Source of the DNA: a virus
Length of the DNA: 21,692 nucleotides
IMG/VR virus record: IMGVR_UViG_3300030331_005361
Coordinates: 1-21,692 of that record
Direction: 5' to 3' (one strand)
Shown: positions 8,084 through 16,173 of the stretch, in pieces
Numbering within the stretch: position 1 is the stretch's first letter
Layout: each line of letters opens with the position of its first letter
Program-made: the position numbers and the translations under genes
The notes under the pieces: generated by a model
Databases searched by the model: none
What the model was told of the DNA's origin: nothing
What the model saw: the letters and a program-made list of their open reading frames with translations, nothing else

Positions 8084-11000
8084 TATACTTGTATGGTTAT
8101 CTCTTCTTTAAGATTGCCAGTTGCGGCAAAAGTTACTCCCAGAAGCAACTCATCAGGTAGGCGATAATCCAATCTTGATCCGCCCTCAGAACCCATTATA
8201 GTCGATGTCTTAGACTTGTCTCTGCTAGCATTTGCAGCGACAGAATTTTTTCCTGCTATATTATTAAAGTGTTTAAATATGTCGAAAATATCCTGCTTTG
8301 AAAGAGATACCCTGTGCTCCGAGCATTCTTTAACAACATCCTTAAGAACACATAAAGGATCACTTAAGGTACCATCCGCAAATATTTTTGAAAGTTTATT
8401 AAGAGTGAGGTCTTGAACCTTTAATGTATCAAGAAGTAGGAATTCATCAGGTTGGGATCCAGGAAGCATGAAAACCTCCACTACGTAATTTTGATCCAAA
8501 CGATGTAGTTGATTAAAGTTTTTCTGATAGTCGTATGGTAATATCAAATCCCTATTACGAGTATTAAACTCTATATCAAAATCTCTAAAGTCATCACTAC
8601 CTAGCCCTATAATAGGTGAAGTTCTAGTTGAAGAAACTAAGTTTAAGCAGGTATTGCTGTTTGAATTTGTTGTGGTTTGAGGATCGTGCTCCTCTAGTTC
8701 AAAAGATTTTATGTGAGCGTAATTGTTTATCAACTCTGTTCTAGATATCAGTTGATTATGCTGCACCCAATTACTTTTTGAATCAAAGCTCCACATGCTG
8801 CCATTCTCTGGCTTAGTGTGAATCCAAACTCCCACGCTTCTACCCCCTAGAGTTAAACCACTATCCCTACTAATCAAGCTTCTCAAGCTTAATATAAAAT
8901 CATGGTCTGGTGATAGAAAGTTATTAGGTACAGGCTGAGAGGTGCTTGCATACTTGGATATGTCAAAACGGACCCTGGGAGGTCCAGAAGGTGCATCCCC
9001 TGACCTCATCAGCACAACGGTATTATCAAATAAGAAATCATCCTCATAAGGAGCCTTACTAGATTTAGGAATTCTTATTACAGAAAAAGACTGACCCGTC
9101 ACACCCGATGTAAGAATTAACTCAACCTCACTTATTAGGCCTGTGCTCACCCTCTCAAAGTTACCTATATACATGCTAGAATCAGCATTGGCTAAGAATG
9201 AATTTGATCCAGTAAAGGGCTCAGAAGTTGCCTCTAACTTAATAGTATTAGAGAAAGAACTAGCAGTAAAAGGCTTATCGTCTCCTAAAATTTCAAAGTC
9301 GTGGTTTCTAACCAAGGGTCCAAATGTGTGAGAAAAAACGTTTGCTCCGTCTTGAGATTGAATATCGGGCCTTAAACTATGCCATTTGAAGTTTTTCTGG
9401 TAGATCCTATAGAGTCTATGAAGGTCTCTGCCAAACGCAAAGTTATAGTAATTACTCACTGATTCAGGAAAAGTGTAACCACTAGCATTTGCATTAGTGC
9501 CGCTTGCGGCCAGAGATATTTGGTCTATATTAATTGAGGTGTTTTCCTCAATTTCATTTCTTGCTTTTAATTCTTTAATTGACTCAGCCACCCTATGCAT
9601 AGCCGCATAAATACCTGGAAGCTGCCCTCTGTCTGTCGTGGTATCCTTATTATCTTTTAAGCTTCCCGACTTTCCTCGAATGTTTTGAGTGTTACTAACA
9701 TCATACTCGAAAAAAGTATTGTTTGAATTGAGATTCTGACATTGATTCCATATAGGAGGTAAATTAATATGGCTGGTGACGGGAGTGTAGCTTAATGAGC
9801 TTGGAACTAACCCTAAAGGGATTCCACTTAATCCTGAGGAAGAGTCAAAAGACACCGGCATATTAAATCCAGTCCTATCGTAATAGCCATTAAAAGGCAT
9901 TACCTTCTCGAATGATTTTCTCCTAGCTGTGATTCTAGGGATGTCCCCAATAGCTGATAAGTTTATAAATTTAGGAGAAACCAAAGATTGAAGGTCTTTT
10001 CTGTCAACAACAACTCCATCAGAGTTGATACCTCTCTTGTAGCTATTAAAGAAAATACCCGAAGCTAATCTATTACCCCCCGCGCCCTTGTCTAACTCCA
10101 CACCATCTAAATAAATATGAGGTAAGCAGTTATCTTCAAATATAAATTTATCTGGGGAGGCAGATACCTCAAGCGATATCAAAGGTATGGAGTGGGCTGG
10201 GGCAAACTTTGAAATAGCTTTAGCAGCGAATGGTACGACATCACCACTGCTTATGGACTTTAAATCTTTCTTATTAAAATCAAACTCTGAAGAGTCTAAA
10301 ACTAATTTAAAGTGAGAAGATTTACCTGACCAAAGTGGTGCATACGTTATGTCCTTGTTGTTTATGTCTTTTATAACACTATCAAGGTTTGGGGGTTGAT
10401 TGTATCCAGAGGTGAATATCAACCAGGAGCCTAGCCTAGGCTCATCATCATTAGTAAGAGCTTTAGACTCTATAAAAGAGCTAACATCTAGCGCAAACTC
10501 TTGCCTAACTCCGAAACATACCAATTGGTCGGTTATAAACCTAAGCATGTCGAAACTTAGTTCTGTGTTGACATAGTAAGGATACTCCTCAAAGGGAGGT
10601 ATCGGATAATCTCTGCCTCGGTATTCAAATGTTCCCGAAAACTTGGATAACCAAGTATTTATTGGGAAATTTTCGGGGAATTGAATGATTGTATCTAAAA
10701 TTATTTTATCTACAGCCAACTTTATATTCTCGTCCATGCTAGCGTAAGAATATTTTTCAATACCCTTAGTAGCAGCTATCGTCTCTGTCCAAGTACTAAA
10801 ATCTCTAAAGAAAGGAGATTCGGTAGCAAGAGAATAATAAATTAGAAAAGGAACGTAAGATTCCCACAATTCTGTAATCCTACCTTCAATCGGAAAATTA
10901 TTTTTAGGGAATATGGTATTAATTGTAGACTGTATAGCCCTCTTGGTACCTACTGATTTGTAAATTGAAACAGCATTCCTAAGCTGCATTCTCCACCTTA

Positions 11001-11988
11001 CAGGATCATTGCCAAACAAATCCCAACCAATTAATTGAGAGATAAAGGGTAGTAATTCATCAGGGCAATCATCTATGTCATACAGCGTTGAAATCTCCTC
11101 TGTGTCATTATTAATGTCAAAAGCTAAAAAGGATAAGGCCCTTATTAATCTTGCGAAAGGACCACTTTCAATCTTTTCTGAAGACTTTATACTGTTCTCC
11201 ATAAATAGATTAAATTTATCTCTAACTCTAAAGTCAGAAGAGTCTGCAAATAAAGGAGAATAGATTATCTGGTTCCAAGTCTTAAGCTTGTCAAGTTGCT
11301 GTATGCCGCTGGTAGTCTCAGAACTGCCACTAACAAACATGCTAGGTATAAAAGAGCTAGATGCGTTCCGCCATAAATACTCCGTTAGCCCATTTATACC
11401 GTCTAACGTATCAATTTTGTTCCCCTCGTATAAGCTGCTTACAATCAAACCTTTAACATATGAGGATGGACTAAAGGTAGGACCAGAAGTATTAAGAAAA
11501 TAAAACCAAGACAGCTTGGATATTAAGTGATCGTGTATCGCAGAGATAGATCCTAAGCTAGAGAATACAGACTCATTAGGATTATTTAAAGTTATTGAAG
11601 AAAGTAGCTTAGTATCTATGAAAGATGACAACTCTTCTTTTGATTGGAAATCAGAAAACTTTACATCAAAGAAAGAAAGAATATCGTTTTCAAAACTTTG
11701 TGTAGTTACTTTGGTTAGATTGTTCTGCTTAACAAAATAAGGTGCTATACCTGATAGGGAACTCAAGTCTGTGAAATTAGACCCTTCCATGGAACTTACG
11801 TTTAGTATGGATGAGATATTATTAGCAGCATCAATATGAGTATTTATAACTAAATCAACAATATCTTCAGACTTAGGAGTGCCAGACAGATCATCTTCAA
11901 ACAGATAGTCTGGGATAATAAATTTTAATGCCTCATGATAGTTTCTTTGAAAGAAATTAGGATTTCTTAAGTATACCTTCCCAGACAT
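8083..11988 (-). CDS. Giant baseplate wedge protein with tail-protein-I-like segment
   Basis: A 1301-residue protein. Residues about 300-360 contain DDCPDELLPFISQLIGWD followed by a positively charged helix, LRNAVSIYKSVGTKRAIQ. This is the hallmark arrangement of the P2 tail protein I family: an acidic start, LLP..A..L.WD, then a helix with the G-T-x-x-A-I motif. P2 gpI is under 200 residues, so most of this protein is extra. The N-terminal 300 residues look mainly helical. After the I-like segment come PFEEYPYYVNTELSFDML (about 470) and a long beta-rich region with RTGFNMPVSFD (about 705) and VGVWIHTKPENGSMW (about 1050). The gene follows a gpJ-type gene by TAATG, the expected order. It probably plays the T4 gp7/P2 gpI role of bridging the inner wedge to peripheral fibres; the role of the extra domains is inferred. 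Confidence 0.7.
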   Translation of the reverse strand: MSGKVYLRNPNFFQRNYHEALKFIIPDYLFEDDLSGTPKSEDIVDLVINTHIDAANNISSILNVSSMEGSNFTDLSSLSGIAPYFVKQNNLTKVTTQSFENDILSFFDVKFSDFQSKEELSSFIDTKLLSSITLNNPNESVFSSLGSISAIHDHLISKLSWFYFLNTSGPTFSPSSYVKGLIVSSLYEGNKIDTLDGINGLTEYLWRNASSSFIPSMFVSGSSETTSGIQQLDKLKTWNQIIYSPLFADSSDFRVRDKFNLFMENSIKSSEKIESGPFARLIRALSFLAFDINNDTEEISTLYDIDDCPDELLPFISQLIGWDLFGNDPVRWRMQLRNAVSIYKSVGTKRAIQSTINTIFPKNNFPIEGRITELWESYVPFLIYYSLATESPFFRDFSTWTETIAATKGIEKYSYASMDENIKLAVDKIILDTIIQFPENFPINTWLSKFSGTFEYRGRDYPIPPFEEYPYYVNTELSFDMLRFITDQLVCFGVRQEFALDVSSFIESKALTNDDEPRLGSWLIFTSGYNQPPNLDSVIKDINNKDITYAPLWSGKSSHFKLVLDSSEFDFNKKDLKSISSGDVVPFAAKAISKFAPAHSIPLISLEVSASPDKFIFEDNCLPHIYLDGVELDKGAGGNRLASGIFFNSYKRGINSDGVVVDRKDLQSLVSPKFINLSAIGDIPRITARRKSFEKVMPFNGYYDRTGFNMPVSFDSSSGLSGIPLGLVPSSLSYTPVTSHINLPPIWNQCQNLNSNNTFFEYDVSNTQNIRGKSGSLKDNKDTTTDRGQLPGIYAAMHRVAESIKELKARNEIEENTSINIDQISLAASGTNANASGYTFPESVSNYYNFAFGRDLHRLYRIYQKNFKWHSLRPDIQSQDGANVFSHTFGPLVRNHDFEILGDDKPFTASSFSNTIKLEATSEPFTGSNSFLANADSSMYIGNFERVSTGLISEVELILTSGVTGQSFSVIRIPKSSKAPYEDDFLFDNTVVLMRSGDAPSGPPRVRFDISKYASTSQPVPNNFLSPDHDFILSLRSLISRDSGLTLGGRSVGVWIHTKPENGSMWSFDSKSNWVQHNQLISRTELINNYAHIKSFELEEHDPQTTTNSNSNTCLNLVSSTRTSPIIGLGSDDFRDFDIEFNTRNRDLILPYDYQKNFNQLHRLDQNYVVEVFMLPGSQPDEFLLLDTLKVQDLTLNKLSKIFADGTLSDPLCVLKDVVKECSEHRVSLSKQDIFDIFKHFNNIAGKNSVAANASRDKSKTSTIMGSEGGSRLDYRLPDELLLGVTFAATGNLKEEITIQV

Positions 11989-13592
11989 TATATGTATTCT
12001 ACCCTTATAGTTAAGTTATTCAATTGAATAATTTCATTGAAGCCCACCCTTATTTTGGAATCAACATTATCCACTTCTGCGAATCTAAGAATATCAACTT
12101 CAGAAAGTAAAACCCTTATAAGGTCTTGAGGAATAAAAGGCTCTCCAAACTCAACATTGTTAAAATTCATATAGTTTAGTATGGATGCTCTAGACCTTTG
12201 AATAATCTCAGACTCGCTTCTTCTAAACTTATCATCAATAGTTAGGGTAACTATAAGGTCTAAAGTCCTAATCAAACCATCAACTACAACAACCTCATCA
12301 GTAAGCATTTTAAGTGGCTCTATAGCCTCTAAAAGTTGCTTTTTGTATTCTTGAGTAGCTCTTCTCAACTGATTGTCAGAGGCTCTTTCCAGAGTAAATA
12401 AATCGACTATATTAGCAGACGAGAAAGCTCTTCTCACTACCGCAGTAGCTTTACCAGTAGACCCGTAGTTTGATGCAAATCTATTAGCAAAAGCTTTGAA
12501 ATCATTTAAAGTTACAAGTCTGTCTTGTGTCCTAAAAACTAAAGGTGCATATCTTTTTGCTTCAGAAATAGACTCTGCATCCCTTCCCCCCGTGGCAATG
12601 CTGCTGTTCTCAACGGTTAAACTAACCGGCTCTTTAGAAGAGCCTAATTTAGAGGTTCCATTTAATTTAGCATTAATAACTCCCTCTGCCAAATTTCCTC
12701 TGACTCCGCCACCAACACGATAGGTAATAGTGTATTCATCTCCAATTGCAGGAGATAACCCTACAGTGTTGTCTCCAAAGAATATAGAGGCTTTAAAGTT
12801 TTCATTAGTAGTAACCTGGAAAACTTTGTCTGTAGGTCCTGATGCGAAATATATGTTATCTTCTTCTTTATAAATCCCCTGAGTTTCTGGCTTTCCTGTA
12901 ACGAACACTTGAGCACTTTTCTCAACATAAGGAAACTGGCTAAGGTTCACACTCTGTATTTGAGAGGGAGATGAAAAAACTCCTGTTTCTACAACCAATG
13001 CACCCTCAAGTAACACAGCGTCAGTAACAGTAACATTCCCACCTACAGCAGAAACAGTAAACTCTAAATCCTCAGTGGGGTCGGTTAAATCTACAGTACC
13101 ATTATTATTAACCTTGTATAAGGTGTAGGTCAATGAACCGCCATCATCTGGTGATCCAATAGTTACCACCCTATCGGAAGCCGAAACTACTAAAGTATTG
13201 GGATTGCTTAAGGTATTGACTGAGTATGATAGAGTGGCATTAGCAGCCGCTGATATCGGACCCCTCATTCTCACACCAATTAACTCTAACAATCTTTTAA
13301 CACTATCTCGGCTCTTAGCAGTTCCTATGTAATTCTCATTTGCTAAATAATCTGATTTGTTGGATTGAATGTGGCCCACAGCAGCCATCATTTCAATTAA
13401 AAGCATGCCAAAGTCTGAACTTTCAAAGTTGTTGTAATCTAAAGGGAATGTGGCTTTAACATAGTCAATTAAGTTTTGACGTAAAGTTTCAAAGTCCGAA
13501 GCAGAAAAATCAATTAACTTTTCTTTATCACCAAGCTCAGAAGGTATGAGTTTTAGAAAGTCCGATTCAACTGTTCCTGAAAAAGCTACCAT
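11988..13592 (-). CDS. Baseplate wedge protein, gpJ / T4 gp6 family
   Basis: A 534-residue baseplate J-like protein. The N-terminal region (about 45-115) has FGMLLIEMMAAVGHIQSN, YLANENYIGTAKSRDSV and RLLELIGVRMRGP, the family's helical signature. The middle is beta-rich (IYFASGPTDKVFQVT, YTITYRVGGGVRGN). At about 331-375 lies the diagnostic GGRDAESISEAKRYAPLVFR-TQDR-VTLNDFKAFA block. The C-terminus has EPFIPQDLIRVLLSEVD. These proteins form the wedge ring around the hub that transmits the contraction signal; T4 gp6 is somewhat longer and P2 gpJ shorter. The ATG overlaps the gp25-like stop (TAATG), with GGAG 10 nt upstream. Its place directly after gp25/W and before the gpI-like gene is the conserved order for contractile tails. 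Confidence 0.93.
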   Translation of the reverse strand: MVAFSGTVESDFLKLIPSELGDKEKLIDFSASDFETLRQNLIDYVKATFPLDYNNFESSDFGMLLIEMMAAVGHIQSNKSDYLANENYIGTAKSRDSVKRLLELIGVRMRGPISAAANATLSYSVNTLSNPNTLVVSASDRVVTIGSPDDGGSLTYTLYKVNNNGTVDLTDPTEDLEFTVSAVGGNVTVTDAVLLEGALVVETGVFSSPSQIQSVNLSQFPYVEKSAQVFVTGKPETQGIYKEEDNIYFASGPTDKVFQVTTNENFKASIFFGDNTVGLSPAIGDEYTITYRVGGGVRGNLAEGVINAKLNGTSKLGSSKEPVSLTVENSSIATGGRDAESISEAKRYAPLVFRTQDRLVTLNDFKAFANRFASNYGSTGKATAVVRRAFSSANIVDLFTLERASDNQLRRATQEYKKQLLEAIEPLKMLTDEVVVVDGLIRTLDLIVTLTIDDKFRRSESEIIQRSRASILNYMNFNNVEFGEPFIPQDLIRVLLSEVDILRFAEVDNVDSKIRVGFNEIIQLNNLTIRVEYI

Positions 13593-14035
13593 TAGATTTT
13601 AACTCCAATATTAAAGGCTGTGGCTATGGCGTCCTTTATAGAGCAAAACAGATTAACCTTCAACTGCCCTCCCCTAGACTCAAAAACTTGAATTTTACCT
13701 ATAGACACGGTTCTAAGGTATCTACGCACGGAGATAGTAACTTCCTCTTTTATCAAAGAAAACAATGTCTCATCAAGAGGTTCCATTAAAAACTTTCTAA
13801 GATCGCATCCATAATCAGGGCGCATAAATCTCTCACCCCTTTGAGTCCTTAGAAGAGAAGACAGATTAGACTTTATAAGTTTTAGATTAGAAGATTTGCT
13901 AAAATAACCATTTTTAGGGTTTAAAGGTATGGGGTAATTAAGACCTTGAAACTTAGGGTCTTCTAAGGTGAAGGGTCTTTTAATCTGACGTGCGGTCAGC
14001 TTGCCGTGAACAGTAACATTATTTGAAATAGGCAT
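13592..14035 (-). CDS. Baseplate wedge protein, gp25 / gpW lysozyme-like family
   Basis: A 147-residue protein, the usual size for this family (T4 gp25 is about 130 residues). Residues 61-89 carry the family signature: LLRTQRGERFMRPDYGCDLR followed by KFLMEPLDE, then a helix (LFSLIKEEVTISVRRYL) and two C-terminal strands. The EPR-like core that holds the sheath initiator to the wedge is represented by the R-G-E-R and M-R-P-D-Y-G residues. Despite the family's historical lysozyme-like name, the protein is structural: it links the inner baseplate to the first sheath ring. Its ATG is 14 nt after the stop of the glycosidase gene, with only a weak AGAG upstream, and this is the largest gap in the block. 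Its last codons (GVKI-stop) supply the ribosome-binding site of the next gene. Confidence 0.93.
   Translation of the reverse strand: MPISNNVTVHGKLTARQIKRPFTLEDPKFQGLNYPIPLNPKNGYFSKSSNLKLIKSNLSSLLRTQRGERFMRPDYGCDLRKFLMEPLDETLFSLIKEEVTISVRRYLRTVSIGKIQVFESRGGQLKVNLFCSIKDAIATAFNIGVKI
13603..13606 (-). promoter_or_regulatory. Ribosome-binding site of the gpJ-like gene
   Basis: GGAG on the minus strand, 10 nt before the ATG at 13592, inside the final codons (GVKI-stop) of the gp25-like gene. The 17-nt context is almost the same as that before the LamG-protein gene. Confidence 0.65.
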
Positions 14036-14049
14036 TTTATTTTAAATCT

Positions 14050-16173
14050 CTAAAATATAGAGAAGTCCGAGTTTACAGTTGTCCCATAGTCTTGTAGTTT
14101 AGATATGCAAATATTTGCCTTATATATTAATTCTTCATAGAAAACATCATAAGCCTCCCAGTCAATTTGAGACATAGTAGGATTCGTTGGCTTACTGGAT
14201 GTAGTATAAATACATGAAGAAGTGGCGTGACAAGAAAAGGCAGACGCGCTATTAGCATCTAAACCTGTGATATCCCTACCGTCAACCGCAGGCATAATTG
14301 TGGTTGACGGTGACCCAGGTGCTGCCAATCCGTTTGCGGCGGCGCTAAAGGCTAACCTGTCAGAAACAGATACAACCTCATTTATGCCTGACAAATCGTC
14401 AAATTCCGTTCCATACAGACTTTCTCTTAAAACATTTGGGGTTGAATGTTGGCCAGAAGCGGCAAAAAGAGTTCTTGTAAGCATAAAAATGACATTAGAC
14501 ATATACAATACTTGATTGTTTCTAGCGTCAAAATCTTCAGAGGTGCTACCGTAGCTTTTAAGGCTAGGTAATGACGACAGAGTGTAGAAAGCATCGTAAA
14601 CATCCTTTATAGTAATGTCGCTTGCGTTTAAACTATACTTTGGTTGAACTCTATTAAGGCCCACAATGTTAATATCATTTAATACAGTAGAGTGTAAACT
14701 TCCTTGAACATCGTTATACCTATATGAGTTTAAGTTTAACGCCCCTGGATTTAAAACCTGTGCTAATGCCAGCCCAGATACACCGTAAAAAACATTCCTA
14801 GTTTTTAGCCAATCTTGCTCTGTCATAGTGTATTCTGAATTAAAAGAAATATGCTCAGGAAGAACTCCTACAGAATTAAATCCATCAATAACTCCCGTTA
14901 CAACCCCTGAAGTATAACCTTTACTATCAAGACCGTCTGGGGATGCTGACTTTTGAACAATATTTGGATTAAGCTGTCTTCTAGTAAAGTCCCATTGATC
15001 TTTAGCTAAATCGTGAAAAGAAGAAACATCCATGCTTCTCCTGCATTCACCATCACTAAAGTATATTCCTTGTGTATAGTTAAAGGGGTTAAGAGTTCCG
15101 GTCCTTTCAACAAAAGCTTGATACATTAATCCACCGTAATCCTTACCTCTGTGTAAGTATTTTATAACTTCTCTTGGGTAATTCAAAGTAGGATAATTAG
15201 ATGCCTCATTATACATAGAAGGAATTCCTATATCGAGGGCTCCAGACACTGCTTCTCTAACGTATTTTTTTAACCAATAAGCACTGTTTCCATAAGTATG
15301 AAGTGATGCGAAATCTAGTCCAGTTGCTGATAAAGCATACAGATTAGGAACACTACCTTCTGTTCCTTCAGTTGAGCTAAAAAGGTAGTATATACCAGGG
15401 TCATACCCTGCTCCGTTTCCGATAGTAGTTTTAATAAAAGAATAATTGGAATTAATGTAGTCTGATGTTGCGGAACTAATGAGTCTTAAATGCTCTCTTA
15501 AATCAGATTCATTTTGAACATCGAAGGACCACATAGACTGGTAAGAGGACACCGATCTTGCTAAAGAGTCAATATAGGGTTTTGCGCTGTTTGTGAAAAA
15601 GTTAGAAGCTTGGGCTGCTGAGGATGTCTCAAATAATAAAGGCACATTTCCCCAAACTGAGCCACCAGCGCCTGACTCAGGGCCAGCGGCATTATAGATT
15701 ACAGCGGCAGATGGGTTTGATGTTACCTCAGACTCGGTAGGCTCACCCACTCCCCCCATTATATTTAGCTGATCCCAAAGAACAAATTGAACTCTTACCT
15801 TGTACTTGTCACATATTGTTAAAAAATTCTTAATATCCTCTAAATGACTATTCCCCTTAGCCTTAAAAACGTAATAATCTAAAAATACTCTTACAGCATT
15901 GATACCGTTACTTCTTAAAATGCTTATTGCATTTTCTGCATCTTCGCTGTTATAATACCACCATTGAGCAGTTTTATTAGTGCCCACAAAAGACTCTGAG
16001 TCTGGGTAACTTACAGGATCACTTACCGCTGCCCATAAGGAAGGCCTTATTTTTGGAAGATATCCATTACTCTTCCATACGGAATCTAAAGGTATGTTTA
16101 AATTCACACCTCTGCAATTAGTGAAATACCTCTGTGCGGACTCTGGGATATTAGGCTGTATAGGTTTAGACAT
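14050..16173 (-). CDS. Virion-associated glycoside hydrolase candidate, clan GH-A (GH5-like) TIM barrel
   Basis: A 707-residue protein. Residues about 17-370 show the ordered landmarks of a GH5-type (beta/alpha)8 barrel: RGVNL (21-25), INAVRVFLDYYVF (91-103, conserved Arg95), YKVRVQFVLWD (124-134), SFDVQNESD (216-224, candidate acid/base Glu222 after Asn221), FASLHTYG (288-295, His292 and Tyr294) and GIPSMYNEAS (316-325, candidate nucleophile Glu323). The two glutamates sit about 100 residues apart, as expected for retaining clan GH-A enzymes. There is no signal peptide, so if active it probably acts as a virion part. The C-terminal 300 residues are helix-rich and unrecognised; they may be the baseplate anchor. 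The gene lies between the LamG-protein gene (TAATG overlap) and gp25. Substrate is unknown. Loss of activity, with the barrel kept as a binding scaffold, is possible. Confidence 0.75.
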   Translation of the reverse strand: MSKPIQPNIPESAQRYFTNCRGVNLNIPLDSVWKSNGYLPKIRPSLWAAVSDPVSYPDSESFVGTNKTAQWWYYNSEDAENAISILRSNGINAVRVFLDYYVFKAKGNSHLEDIKNFLTICDKYKVRVQFVLWDQLNIMGGVGEPTESEVTSNPSAAVIYNAAGPESGAGGSVWGNVPLLFETSSAAQASNFFTNSAKPYIDSLARSVSSYQSMWSFDVQNESDLREHLRLISSATSDYINSNYSFIKTTIGNGAGYDPGIYYLFSSTEGTEGSVPNLYALSATGLDFASLHTYGNSAYWLKKYVREAVSGALDIGIPSMYNEASNYPTLNYPREVIKYLHRGKDYGGLMYQAFVERTGTLNPFNYTQGIYFSDGECRRSMDVSSFHDLAKDQWDFTRRQLNPNIVQKSASPDGLDSKGYTSGVVTGVIDGFNSVGVLPEHISFNSEYTMTEQDWLKTRNVFYGVSGLALAQVLNPGALNLNSYRYNDVQGSLHSTVLNDINIVGLNRVQPKYSLNASDITIKDVYDAFYTLSSLPSLKSYGSTSEDFDARNNQVLYMSNVIFMLTRTLFAASGQHSTPNVLRESLYGTEFDDLSGINEVVSVSDRLAFSAAANGLAAPGSPSTTIMPAVDGRDITGLDANSASAFSCHATSSCIYTTSSKPTNPTMSQIDWEAYDVFYEELIYKANICISKLQDYGTTVNSDFSIF

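Noticed and set aside
11841-11848. TATAAATA on the minus strand, identical to the T4-type late promoter core
   Set aside because: It lies inside the coding sequence of the 1301-residue protein, with no gene start shortly downstream. A single such octamer is expected by chance in AT-rich DNA of this length.
13592-14035. Reading the gp25-like protein as an active lysozyme
   Set aside because: The family name is historical. The visible conserved residues are the structural R-G-E-R and M-R-P-D-Y-G parts, so I call it a wedge component.
14205-14212. TATAAATA on the plus strand
   Set aside because: It lies antisense within the glycosidase gene, and no plausible plus-strand gene follows. Taken as chance.
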